64,000 nucleotides of DNA from Pyrus communis (Eukaryota > Streptophyta > Magnoliopsida > Rosales > Rosaceae), in the NCBI RefSeq assembly GCF_963583255.1, contig NC_084813.1, forward strand, positions 4,156,501 to 4,220,500. The letters are read 5' to 3'. Below the pieces are notes generated by a model that made no database searches, was not told the DNA's origin, and saw nothing but the letters and a program-made list of their open reading frames with translations. Each line of letters starts with the position of its first letter. Within the stretch, counting starts at the first letter, position 1. A program made the position numbers and the translations under genes. Below are positions 23,675 through 35,201 of the stretch, in pieces.

Positions 23675-24473
23675 CGTTAGTCGATTTCCTCGGGATATAA
23701 TCTACGATGCCTAAACTCCCAGACCATAAATAATTGTTCAAGAGCTCCTCAGTTAAAGCAATTTGGTCAGGGCATCATTATCTTGCCAGTTAAGATCTGT
23801 GGACCAACAAGAAAGCGTATTCAAAATTTGCTGCTGATGTTGATGTTCAACCAACACAAGACGACACGTTTATCAACTGAGATTCAAACTTCCAAATGTT
23901 CCGTCGTGTCACTTGAAAGACTAGATTCATCCCAGCAAAGCCAAATTATATTCTAGAGCAATCAAAATCAAGTTCAGTAAATAACGGAAACTCTTCCTAT
24001 AGTAGAATATCGTTTGTACGAAGAAAAAAATACGTAACCAATGTTTTAAAGGGCAAAGGTGAAGTCAAGGCGTTTCATGGATAGCCTCACTTAGGCGATA
24101 GTCTTATGATATCTAAATTTATTATAATACAACATATATAATACTTTTGTAGAACAATCAAGCTGGCATGCCAAGCAATCAAATATTTGACTATTATTAT
24201 CTCTCTAATTCACATCATAATGTCATACTAAACTAATAGAACTTAATTAGAAACAAAAAATAAACATGAATTTGATAAGACCTCTGCCCAAAATGATGTT
24301 GTTTGGGTTTGGGCTGTTCTTTAAAAAAATATATTAATAAGTCAAACCCCTAGGCTAGTCTATAGCCCATTTTCACTAGCCAAAGGTATTTTCTTTGATA
24401 GCCCCGTCCAAAAAACTGCCAAAACTAGTCTCAATACTGGTTTTTTAAAAAACATTATGTAACAAATATTAAT
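23675..24473. other. F-box gene upstream region
   Basis: AT-rich sequence upstream of the minus-strand F-box gene, presumably including its promoter. I see no clear TATA box, other gene or transposon ends. Confidence 0.4.
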
Positions 24474-25260
24474 GGAAAATGTTAAATAACTCTTATTGGA
24501 AAAGAAATACAGGTTGCACTAATGCTCAATGCATTGTCATGCAGGAATTACAGCACGCAGTCATTAAATTCCTTTCTCTTGTTGATATTAGGGAATTTTA
24601 ACGAAAAACCCACGGTACTGTTCATTTTAACGAAAAATCACATTTTTACACTAAAAAATCAATCCTGATACCATTCACTTTACCCTTTATTTTGTCATTA
24701 TCATTAAAACTTAAAGTTTTCAAGTCATTTTCATTAGTTTTCATTTGATATTAAAACAAGACTATTTTAATGCTGTCCTAAGAAATCAAACCAACAATGA
24801 AAGACATCCATACAAGTCAAGTCCTAGGCAGATTTTGCATCCACACTTTGAGGTTCTAAAGCACATAGGACTTGCAAATGAATAGAGAGCTTGAATGATC
24901 ATCCATTTGGTTCAGATTAAGACCAAATTCTAGCTGGTAACAGTCACAATTCCATGTACACTTTGGATAAATACACAGCGATTAAAGTAGAAGCGACATT
25001 ATACTTACAATGACCTTAAAATGACCGAGGCTTTCTGTTTGTTTAGTCCAACAGGAGATAATTGGTTCAGATTTTTAATTATCCAGTTCGCCCGAAGTTG
25101 GTCTACACTGGAAGAAACGAGAAAGAGTTTGACAGATCTTATGAGTAGGAACAAGAAGCTCTGTAAGTGATTGTTTCAAACAAAAATGACGTACAATGTG
25201 CATGAAGAAAAAAAAATGTCCTTTTGTTGATTCATTATTAGTTTTGCAAATTCCTCGATG
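24474..25260. repeat. First copy of an old ~1.2-kb tandem segmental duplication
   Basis: Collinear blocks match 25668-26430: 'ttaaataactctt', 'aagaaatcaaaccaacaat', 'acataggacttgcaaatgaa', 'agctggtaacagtcacaatt', 'acaatgtgcatg'. Spacing differs by indels, including the MITE at 24588. No coding frame runs through either copy. Confidence 0.75.
24588..24760. mobile_element. MITE-like element with 'ttttaacgaaaa' ends
   Basis: It starts 'gggaattttaacgaaaaacc' and ends 'ttttcattagttttc'. The ends are imperfectly inverted. It recalls an abundant short repeat of apple and pear intergenic DNA (from memory). It sits in one copy of the segmental duplication only. Confidence 0.6.
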
Positions 25261-25667
25261 TGATTCTTTCTTTTATGTAGCAGAGACAACTCCCAAGTTA
25301 GGATTTGGTCAGAAGCTAAGAGCAAAACACACTTCCCTGTTAATTCTCTTAAACCAGTGCACTGAGTTGCAAGACGTAAGGTATAAACTTCCAAAAAGAA
25401 TATCGTGCCACAATTATCATCATATATCACCATCTAGAAATACAATGAGAATTAACAATTGCTTAACAAAATGCACCTAACTAATCGCTATTCCACTACC
25501 AATCGCAATGAGAAACGTCTCCAACTTACTCGCATAATTATCAACATCAGATCAATAAATTAGATAATTTACCACTGTTTAAGGTGGAATAGAAGATTGC
25601 TCCACTGGCTACACATACCATGTCAAGCATATTCATATATGTAACTCATATTGATCAATAACTTGGC

Positions 25668-26430
25668 GGAGAATATTAAATAACTCTTGTTGCAAAAGGA
25701 AATACATCCAGGGCCAAATGAATATAACTGTTGTGTTCACGTGGGAGGTATACTAAAACGCTAAAACAAAAAAGGTATTTTAAATACAGCACGTAGACCG
25801 TGAATATTTAAGCAACGCTATTGCCATGCATGTATCGTAAGAAATCAAACCAACAATAAAACATCCAACCCTAGTAACATATAATGACATAAAAATTAGA
25901 CATCCTTATACACGTCAAATCTTAGGCAGACAAGCAAGGACATTGATTTATTACTGTTGAAGGGAGGGTACGTAATGCCAAAATTCACAGAAAGCTTATA
26001 TATGTTTTGTATGTATCTTTTCTACTTTAAACTTCTAAATAACATAGGACTTGCAAATGAATTAAGAGTTGTGGACCAACAGCTAGGTTCAGATTAAGAC
26101 TAACCAAGCTGGTAACAGTCACAATTCAAAGTATATTTTGGATTAATACACACCGACTAAAAGTAGACGCGACATCTTACTTAGCATGAAGAAGTCTTTG
26201 CTCTCTCTGTTAAGACCACAGCAGAAATTTGTTCAAAGTTCATACAGATCTTCACTCATCAAGTTTGTTCTCAGTCCGTCTATCCTGTGAGAAAGGAGAA
26301 ATGGTATAGACAGATCTTACGAGAGGTACATAATTGTTTCAAACTTTCAAACAAAAAAGAGAACAATGTGCATGGAGAAAATTTTCCTTTCAGTGATCCA
26401 TTATCAGGTTTACAATCACAGAATTAGAGC
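25668..26430. repeat. Second copy of the ~1.2-kb tandem segmental duplication
   Basis: This carries the same ordered blocks as 24474-25260 but lacks the MITE. Distances between matching blocks are 1059-1194 bp. The DNA between the copies (25261-25667) is unremarkable AT-rich sequence. Confidence 0.75.
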
Positions 26431-26623
26431 TCATGAATAACTAATCGTCTTAATTAAACTATAGCCTATATTTATAATTGAATAATGTTTACAACTAGAT
26501 ATAAACAATGTCCTCCTTTTCAGATGTTTGCTTCTGATCTTTCTCTTTAACTGAGATTTTCTCTTGAATGCTTTGTTGTTGTTATCGGATGATTGGGTCA
26601 GAACTCAGCAGAGTCTCCTTGAG

Positions 26624-27091
26624 TCACAGTCCGCCATTCAGAGCATGCGCTTGCACTTCAGTCTTGACGGCTCTCGCTCTACGACCCTCTTTGTCACCGG
26701 TGCCATTCTCCGAAACAGCAGAAGAGATTTTGCGGTACCGGATTCCTGAAGGGTGGTTCAGCGGTTCAACTGAGACCCCAAAACAATGGTGTTTGTTGAT
26801 CAGACCACGCTCATCGAGATTTTCATCTGTAATTCCAAAAACATAAAATCACGTAGATGAAATTAAAATATGCAGCTGATCAAAGTTTTAATTAATATAT
26901 ATATGAATCCTATATCCTCAAAGGCTAATTTGCTAATTTATCAAAGGTTTGTCGAAAAATTAAGATGAAGGTCAAATTTTAATAAAAAATAAATCTACCT
27001 GATCTGGTAAATCATGGATGCGATATGTTAAAACCCTACGAGCACCGTCATCCTCTTCATCTTGGCTTTCAGATGCCTCACAAACTTTCAT
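26624..27091 (-). CDS. Possible small two-exon gene, function unknown
   Basis: A candidate first exon runs from ATG 27091 to 26999 and encodes 31 residues (MKVCEASESQDEEDDGARRV...). It ends at a good CAG|GTAGAT donor and follows a leader typical of plant 5' UTRs. A downstream piece with a TTACAG acceptor near 26848 has an open frame of about 70 codons ending at 26624, but that frame is not in phase with exon 1. The in-phase reading stops after nine codons. It may be a non-coding transcript, a truncated gene or a mis-drawn exon. I do not recognise the protein. Confidence 0.2.
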
Positions 27092-27126
27092 CTCTCTCTT
27101 TCTGAAACCCTAAACCTAATGAGTAA

Positions 27127-28099
27127 TGAGGAACGAGGGTGTCAATATGGTCAGTTTTATAGGTGGAGAGGAGGGTGCAAACGATGGGCGCATTTCAAAT
27201 CCAGGGGCTCATGCTGCTGCTGGTATTAGGGTTTTAAAATCATATTTGGATGTTGTCGTCAAAGATGGAAAATGCGTTTTCTTTACCTTAAAGAGATTAC
27301 AGATAAGATCCCAACTTCCAGGTGCATTGTATAATTCCCAATAGCCCACAAGAATGATCCAGGAGCAAGTCAGTGGTCTGGAAACCAATTGGAAGCCCTA
27401 TGAACGACCTGAGAATAACATATTCTCAGTCACTCGGTGCTCAGGAGATAACAGTAAATTATCAAAATCTTAATGAAAGCACACAGTGGGGGCCAACATA
27501 AAAAACAACAAAAATTATAATAAAAAAATCCTCTCTTTCATCCTTAACAATGTAGCGAAAAAAACCATAACATGTTGTGCATTACGTCCTTAATTAAAAT
27601 ATAGATCGATGTTTTTTCAAATTTCGAAAGTCGTCCAATGATTGAATTTATGCTAAATCTTTCTAATAAACAGTGAGAGTCGACTAGGGTTTATGGAAGG
27701 GTGGACTGAAGTGTAAGAGAGAGACTAAAAATGTGCAACTTGAATTGAAAAATTAAGAAGTTTTGTATAAGGTGGAGTTGATTCAAAATTGGTTTGAAAA
27801 AGTTGTGCAGATGCCTGAAATGGTTTGTATGTTTGAAATGAGAAGTCTGAAGCTAAAATCATTTCAAGCATCTGCATAAAATTCCTATACCAATTAAATT
27901 AATATCTACATTCACCACATCTAGGGCAACTTTGGGATTGTTACATTTTTAAAAAAATTGCTTATGTTGTGCTTTAAGAATAAATAGATGTACAATAAAG
28001 TAGTTGAGTGTTTGATGCACTATATTTTTAAAAACGATGTGAGTGTAAAAAACAATGTAAAAGCATTTGTTAAATTTTAATGTAAAAGTGATACAATTT
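27127..28099. other. AT-rich intergenic DNA
   Basis: No gene is supported. A 72-codon frame at 27126-27344 has no recognisable features. I see no transposon ends. Confidence 0.4.
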
Positions 28100-28385
28100 G
28101 TACAATGAAACAAATGGACATGGTAGTGGGGGTGGTGGTGTGGCAAGGGCAATGGTGGTGGTGGTGGCAGCAGTGCTGATGGCAGCGACAATGGTGGGGG
28201 TATGGTTATGGTGCCAATATTGGGGTGTAGAGGTAACAATGGTGAGAGGGTGACAGTAGCGACGGTTGACAGTTGTAACGACTATGGTTATGGTGGTAAT
28301 GGTGGCGGTGGTGGTAACGGTGGTGGTAGTAGTGATGGTAATGGCAGTGGTGGTATAAGGTTAGTGTTTGTAATAGCGGGTAGTG
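28100..28385 (+). repeat. GGT-rich trinucleotide low-complexity tract
   Basis: Imperfect GGT/GGC/AGT triplets dominate. Frames through it give Gly-rich or (minus strand) His/Tyr-rich strings that are not real proteins. Confidence 0.75.
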
Positions 28386-28739
28386 ACAATTGATCACTTT
28401 ATTCACCAAGAAATAAAGTGAGTATAGAACGTTAACAATGTGAATTTTAAAAACTAATAAGGATATTATAGAAATTAAAAATATTCATTAAAGATTCAAC
28501 TCCGTTTTTATTAAAGCAGCTTTTAAAAGTAACCCACATGCTGCTTTTAAAAGCTGTTGTCTGAGGTCATTGCTTTTAAAATAAGTAGGATATTTTATTT
28601 TTACCAAACATGTTTTTGTATTGCTTAACTTTAAAGGAAGCCGTTTTTAGCAGGAAAAAAAAAACAATATCAAATGGGGCCTTAGTCGAGTAAATTGTCG
28701 ATATACATGCATAATGTTATTTCTTTATGTGTATTTTAC

Positions 28740-28960
28740 TTAATATAGCATAAAATAATGGCTTAGAGTATCTCCAATAACCCAGCTAAATGAAACTTTT
28801 TGGCTAACATAAAGTGCAAAAAAACAAAAATTAAAATAAATAAAATAAAATAAAATAAAAATAAAAACTCTAACAGGCTAGTTAAACAACTAGTTATCTT
28901 AACTTTGTGAATAGTAACTAGCTATATTAGCTAGGAGGAGAAAGAAAGCAATTTCTTTAC
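28740..28960. repeat. Probable MITE remnant
   Basis: The segment opens 'agtatctccaataacccagc' and contains 'tggctaacata' and 'ctaacaggctagttaaac' on either side of a TAAAA microsatellite (about 28828-28865). The pattern recalls an abundant dicot intergenic repeat, but clean inverted ends were not found. Confidence 0.3.
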
Positions 28961-29931
28961 TAAACATTAAAAAATATATATTTCATTGTGTGGGCTTCAA
29001 GAGAAGAAAAATGGCTTCCGTTGTTAAGTTTAGGAAAAAATTAATATTAAAATGTTTTAACTTGTTAGAAATGGTGGCTATCCAAATTAACATTTGAATC
29101 ATTTAGCTAGCTATAATAACATAAATTTAGCTGTTTGCGAGAAGATGCTTGATGCAGGAGTCTTGCCTGATGGTGAGAGAGTCGGTAGGATCATATCTTG
29201 GTTTTGCAATGGCAAAAAAGCTAAAGATGCCCATTTGTTTTATTCGTCAATGAAGGTGAAGACGCAGGACCTGCCTCGCTCGCCAATTAATCTTTTGATC
29301 AGTTCACTCTGTAGGGAGGATGAAACTGTCAATTTAGCTCTAGAGATATTGGGTGATTTATCTGGAGAAGTACGGAAATATGGGATTAAGCCGTTTTCAG
29401 CTGTTGTTCAAGGATTGTGCAGGATAAAAGATGTTGATGGGGCCAAAAAATTGCTTCTTGAGATGACAAGGGAGGGCCCACATCCAGGAAATGCAGTTTT
29501 CAATTTGGTTATCAATGGCTATTCTAAGGCTGGGAATACGGGAGAGGCAATGGAGATGATGAAGCAAATGGAGAGTAGGGGGTTGAAACCAGATGTGTAT
29601 ACTTACACTGTTATTATGAGTGGTTATGCAAATGGGGGTCTGATGGAGGAGGCTTGTAAAATATTATCCCAAGCCAAAAAGAAGCATCCTAAACTGAGTC
29701 CTGTGACTTACCATACAATTATCCGTGGATTTTGCAGACTGGAAGATTTTGACGAAGGTTTAAAGTTGTTGGGTGAGATGAAACATTTTGGGGTCCAACC
29801 TAATGTTGATGAGTACAATAAGTTGGTCCAATCTCTCTGTCTTAAGGCTTTGGATTGGGGAATAGCAAAGAAATTGCTTGAAGAAATGAAGGATAACGGG
29901 TTGCATCTCAATGGGATTACAAGGGGTCTTT

Positions 29932-29969
29932 TAAGAGCAGTCAAGGAACTACTGGAGGGGGAAATAGAG
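29932..29969 (+). repeat. 38-bp duplicated PPR tract, left copy
   Basis: It is identical over 38 bp to 35149-35186. It is part of the PPR coding sequence (RAVKELLEGEIE) and ends in TAGAG, where the truncated 5' LTR begins. This is far longer than the 5-bp duplication made by copia integrase. Confidence 0.9.
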
Positions 29970-30412
29970 TTAACCTACAGAAGGTAAACCTGCAGATGAA
30001 ATCAAAAGGAAGCAGAGAAGTGTGAAGAAATGAAGACCTTACTAAAATTAGAAGGAGTCTTTAAATTCAACGGCTAGTTTCTTTTTCTAGTTTTAGAAAG
30101 ATTATAGCTGGTGTTCTTATCTTTTTAATTGTACTGAGCATTCTCATCTTCTTCCAAGTGGATGGATGATATCCTCTGATAACCATTAATGGCCGGAGAG
30201 GAGTACTAGGTCTCTATATGTAGGATTTGGTTTTTAGGCCAGCTGTGAAAGATATAGTCTTTATAATTTGTCTTTTGAGATATGAAAAATACAGACTGAC
30301 TTTTGCTCTTCCTTTTCTCTCTTGAAAAACAAACACAAATTTCTTCAAACCATTATTCAAAGTTTCAATCTTTATCAACCAAAAACCAGCATGCCTGATA
30401 CCATTTCAAACA
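29965..30412 (+). repeat. Truncated 5' LTR of the second copia element
   Basis: It matches the 3' LTR from its 'tagagttaacct' onward. The terminal segment from TGTTGAG to about 'cctagctt' is absent and host PPR sequence takes its place. Confidence 0.9.
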
Positions 30413-30537
30413 TGGTATCAGAGCTCCGGGTCTGATTCCGAAGAAAGGGCGTGATATTGTGAGAGAGATCCATCTCCGAAAAAAAAAACCTTAAAGGTGG
30501 TACCTTTATAACCATTTGAGTGGTGCTGTCTGAGAAG

Positions 30538-33500
30538 ATGGCTGGATCAAGCTCCTCCGATGATGATTTACGAACACCACAATTTAATGGCTCAAACTAC
30601 GATTTTTGGGCCGTAAAAATGGAAACCATTCTCATAGCCTACGATCTATGGGATGTGGTTGAAGTTGGTCTTGCTGGACAACAAACTTCCAGAGAGGAAA
30701 TCTCTGAGGAAGAAGGAGAAAGCGAGTCAGAGCACATTCCAGTTGAAAGACCAGTTGTTTTAAAGGAGGAAAAGATCAAGAATGCCAAGGCTCTAAGCCT
30801 CATTCAAGGAGCAATCACTGATGAACTTTTTCCCAGAATCCGAAATGAGAAGACTACAAAGGGTGCCTGGGAAATCCTGAGAAGAGAGTTCAGAGGAGAC
30901 AAAAAGGTAAGAGCTGTGAAATTACAAGCCATTAGAGCTAATTTTGAATATCTAAGGATGAATGATGAATCTCTAGATGACTACCTGGCTCGGTTCTTTG
31001 AGATAGTAAACAACTTGAAATCTCTAGGAGAAGATGTAACAGAGAAAAGAATTGTTCAAAAGCTGTTGATGAGTCTAAGTAGGAGATATAAGTCCATAGT
31101 GTCAATCATTGAAGAAACCAGAGATCTAGACACTATTAGAGTTGAGGAAGTCTTAGCTTCAGTGAAAGTCTATGATAAAAGAGAAGACTTGCATGAGGAA
31201 AGAGAGAAATATACAGGTACTGAGAGAGCTTTCAGCAGCCTTAAAGTTGGAGGAAATGGAAATGGCACTGGAAGTGTCAAAGGGTCTCAGTATAAGACAA
31301 ACCCAAAATGGGGTCAGTATAAGAAGGGTAAGAATTGGTCTCAAAACAGCCGGAATAATGGCAGTGGTAGTGGCTGGAACAACAAATTTACTGCACACAA
31401 CAAGCAATCAAGTGGCAGCCAAGGAAATGTGAAACCGCTTTGTCAAGTATGTGACAAATACCATTTTGGTATATGCAGATATAAAGGAAAACCCAAGTGT
31501 GGAAGATGCAGTCGATTTGGTCACTTATCTAAGGATTGTGACAATGGTAAACAGGTTGCAAACTGTGCAAAAAAAGAAGATGCAATCACATGAACAATGT
31601 TCTATGCGTGTCATGCAAGTTCAATTGCATCAAGCAAATATGTGTGGTTTGTGGACAGCGCATGTAGCAATCACATGACCTCTCAAGAGTTCTTATTGAT
31701 CAATCTTGATAAGTCAGTGGCCTGCAAAGTAAAAATGGGCACTAGAGACCTTGTTCAAGCTACAGGAAAAAGGACACTTGTAGTTGAGACACGAAAAGGG
31801 AAAAGATACATAAATGAAGTGCTGCTAGTTCCTAGATTAGATGAAAACCTACTGAGCATAGGGCAAATGATGGAGCATGGTTACTACATTCTGTTTGGAG
31901 GAAATTGTGCATTAATATGTGATGATAGTAGTCTTGATAATGTTGTTGCTAAAGTTGCAATGGCTGGAAATAAATGTTTTCCATTGTCCATGGAATCTGT
32001 CAACTCAGTGGCAAGGAAAGCAGCAATACAAGAAGATCCATGGGTTTGGCATAGAAGATTGGGTCACTTGAATTTTACTAGCATGAAGAAAATGCAGCAA
32101 ACACAAATGGTGCTTGGTTTGCCTGAATTATCGGAAATGAAGGAAATATGTGAGAGTTGTGTTTCTGGGAAGATGCACAAAGAACCATTTGATAAAGAAA
32201 AAGTGTGGAGAGCAAGTTATCCACTAGAACTGGTGCACACTGATGTCTGTGGACCAATGCAGAATGAATCTATTGGTGGCAACAGGTACTTCATCACATT
32301 CATTGATGATTTCTCAAGAATGTGTTGGGTGTATTTCCTCATGAACAAATCTGATGTGTTCAATGTGTTTAAAAAATTTAAAGTCTTTGTGGAGCTACAA
32401 AGTGGTTTCAAGCTTAAGAAGCTAAGAAGTGACAGAGGAGGTGAATATACCTCTCATGAATTCTTAGATTTATGTTCTAACACTGGAATGGAGAGGCAAT
32501 TAACAGTTGCATATTCCCCTCAGCAAAATGGAGTGGCTGAGAGAAGAAATAGAACCATTGGTGAAATGGCAAGATCAATGATGGCTGAGAAGAACATCCA
32601 TGTGGTTTTTTGGGCTGAAGCTGTTGGAACTGCAGTATACTTGCAGAATAGGTGTCTTACAACCTCAGTGAAGGGCAAGACTCTATTTGAAGCCTTCACA
32701 GGAAGAAAACCAGGTGTAAAACACCTGAGGGTGTTTGGAAGCATTTGTTACAGTCACATTCCATCAAATCTTAGACAGAAATTTGATGGCAAAGCAAGCA
32801 AGGGAATCTTTATGGGTTATGGCAGCTGTGAGAAAGGCGACATGATCTATAATCTTCAAACTGAGAAGATTATACTCTCAAGAAGTGTTGTATTTGATGA
32901 GAACAAATCCTGGAATTGTGAAAGCAAGCAGGTTAAAACAGTCTACATGCCTCTCATTTTTGGAAATGAAAATTCTGAGATAATTGAAACAGAAGAATTC
33001 TCTCATGAAACTCAAAGCACTGACTATTCAAATCTCATTCAATTAGTCTCAGCTGATGAACATGTCTCTGGAAGCAACACTAGCAGTACCAGTCAAGAGT
33101 CATCATCGAGAAATACACCAGTAAAGTTGCGAAGTTTGGAGGACATTTATGCAAGATGTCATATGACCATTATTGAACCTGAAACTTATCATGAAGTTAT
33201 TGAAGACAAAGCATGGAAGGAAGCAATGAATGCTGAGATTGAAACTAACCAGTCATAGAAGTCAAATGGGTGTTCAAAACTAAGTTGAATCTGGATGGAA
33301 CAGTTCAAAAACACAAGGCTAGGCTTGTGGCAAAAGGGTATGCTCAGAAACCTGGTATTGACTATAATGAAACCTTTACCCCAGTGGCAATGTTAGATAC
33401 AATTAGAACCCTGATTGCACTTGCAGCACAAAGGGGTTGGAAGTTGTTCCAATTAGATGTTAAGTCAGCCTTCTTGAATGGAGTACTTAAGGAGGAGGTT

Positions 33501-34685
33501 TACACTGAACAACCAGAGGGTTTTGAAGCGGAAAATGCAAGTCATAAAGTCTATAAGTTAAAGAATGCCCTCTATGGTTTGAAGAAGGCTCCTAGAGCCT
33601 AGTACAGTGAGATTGACACTTATTTCACTAGTTGCAATTTTAAAAGAAACATCAGTGAGGCCACCTTATATACCAGAACTAATGAAGAAGGAAAGCTGAT
33701 CATTGTCTCTATATATGTTGATGATATAGTTTATACTGGAAGCAGTAATGCATTACTCAGTGAGTTTAAAAGAGACATGATGCAGAAGTATGAGATGACA
33801 GATTTAGGACTCTTACATCATTTCTTGGGAATGGGAGTTCTACAAACTGATAAAGGGGTGTTCATTCATCAAAGCAAGTATGCAAAGTCCTTACTTGTAA
33901 AGTTTGGCCTAGAGGATTGTAAGTCAGTGACAATTCCCCTACCCACTGGTGAGAAACTGAAGAAAATTGATGGAAGTGAGCTGGCTGATGAAGGTTTGTT
34001 TAGGAAAATTGTTGGCAGCCTGTTATACTTAACTACAACCAGGCCTGATATAATGTATACAGCCAGTTTGTTATCTAGATTCATGCATGGTCCCACGAAG
34101 AAGCACATGGGAATGGCTAAAAGAGTTCTCAGATATATTCAAGGTACTCTCAGCTATGGTATTGAATTCACGAGGGACAAAGATGCTGTTTTGATTGGAT
34201 TTTGTGACTCAGATTGGGTTGGCAATGAAGATGACAGTAGAAGCACATCAGGATATGCATTCAGTTTTGGAAGTGGTATATTCTCATGGGCCTCAGTGAA
34301 ACAAAACACAGTTGCATTGTCAACTGCAGAAGCTGAGTATGTCTCAGTAGCTGAGGCAACAGCTCAAGCTATCTGGCTAAGATTTGTGTTGGATGATTTT
34401 GGTGAAATGCAAAATGAAGCAACACCATTGTTTTGTGACAACATGTCAGCAATATCGATGGTCAAAAATCCAGTCTTTCATCAAAGAACCAGACATATAA
34501 ACAGGAAATATCATTTTATTCGGGAAGCATTGCAGCAAGGATCCATTGATGTGGTATATTGCAGGAGTGAAGAATAGTTGGCAGATATATTTACAAAAGC
34601 TTTACCTAAAGATCAATTCAATTACTTGAGGATGAAGTTAGGAGTGAAGCCAGTAAGCAGCTTAGGAGAGGCTGTTGAGAATTAA
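30538..34685 (+). pseudogene. Copia gag-pol with several inactivating lesions
   Basis: Gag begins at ATG 30538 (MAGSSSSDDDL; FNGSNYDFWAVKM block) and has a CX2CX4HX4C knuckle (CGRCSRFGHLSKDC). An in-frame TGA at 31591-31593 ends it. Pol resumes in the same frame: protease with DSA in place of DSG (near 31656), integrase zinc block (HRRLGHL) and DDE core (HTDVCGPM, RSDRGGEY, PQQNGVAERRN), then a short deletion and frameshift at 33256. RT ([21 protein letters not shown]) is cut by TAG at 33600-33602, where a conserved Trp is expected after KKAPRA. RNase H (CDSDWVGN, STAEAEYV) ends at a TAG at 34575-34577 shortly before the normal end at 34685. Confidence 0.9.
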
Positions 34686-35147
34686 GCTACCTCCTAGCTT
34701 TAGAGTTAACCTGCAGAAGGTAAACCTGCAGAAGAAATCAAAAGGAAGCAGAGAAGTGGGAAGAAATGAAGACCTTACTAAAATTAGAAGGAGTCTTTAA
34801 ATTCAACGACTAGTTTCTTTTTCTAGTTTTAGAAAGATTACAGCTGGTGTTCTTATCTTTTTAATTGTACTGAGCATTCTCATCTTCTTCCAAGTGGATG
34901 GATGATATCCTCCGATAACCATTAATGGCCGGAGAGGAGTACTAGTTCCCTATATGTAGGATCTGGTTTTTAGACCAACTGTGAAAGATATAGTCTTTGT
35001 AATTTGTCTTTTGAGATATGAAAAATACAGACTGACTTTGCTCTTCCTTTTCTCTCTTGAAAAACAAACACAAATTTCTTCAAACCATTATTCAAAGTTT
35101 CAATCTTTATCAACCAAAAAACAACATGCCTGATACCATTTCAAACA
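34673..35147 (+). repeat. 3' LTR (475 bp) of the second copia element
   Basis: Complete, beginning TGTTGAGAATTAA and ending TTTCAAACA. The pol frame ends inside its first bases. Confidence 0.92.
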
Positions 35148-35148
35148 A

Positions 35149-35186
35149 TAAGAGCAGTCAAGGAACTACTGGAGGGGGAAATAGAG
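35149..35186 (+). repeat. 38-bp duplicated PPR tract, right copy
   Basis: Exact copy of 29932-29969, beginning one base after the 3' LTR and leading straight into the original PPR stop codon. Confidence 0.9.
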
Positions 35187-35201
35187 ATTGCAGAAGCCTA
35201 A

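Larger units (their letters stand above)
29965..35147 (+). mobile_element. Ty1-copia LTR retrotransposon in the PPR gene, 5' end truncated
   Basis: LTRs are at 29965-30412 (lacking the first ~33 bp) and 34673-35147 (475 bp, TGTTGAGAATTAA...TTTCAAACA). The primer binding site TGGTATCAGAGC is at 30413. A purine-rich tract (ttaggagagg) precedes the 3' LTR. About 14 substitutions in the shared ~445 bp show moderate age. Gag-pol is full length in content but has at least four lesions. No normal 5-bp duplication flanks it; a 38-bp direct repeat of host sequence does. Confidence 0.92.
29094..35201 (+). pseudogene. PPR protein gene, 5'-truncated and split by a copia element
   Basis: The open stretch 29094-29969 encodes about 290 residues with successive P-type pentatricopeptide units, for example FSAVVQGLCRIKDVDGAKKL, FNLVINGYSKAGNTGEAMEM and YTYTVIMSGYANGGLMEEA, then units starting YHTIIRGFCR and YNKLVQSLC. 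PPR proteins bind organelle RNA. No upstream ATG, targeting peptide or earlier repeats are visible. The frame is preceded by a stop at 29088, and AG sites near 29108 and 29130 could be old acceptors. At the 3' end the reading runs a few codons into retroelement DNA. The original last codons (EIAEA, then TAA at 35199-35201) lie beyond the element after a duplicated 38-bp tract. A shortened product is conceivable, but I judge it a pseudogene. Confidence 0.75.

Noticed and set aside
27126..27344. 72-codon plus-strand frame
   Set aside because: No recognisable motif and no leader or splice context; it partly opposes the candidate minus-strand exon leader.
28202..28409. Gly-rich and His/Tyr-rich frames
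   Set aside because: Products of the GGT triplet tract.
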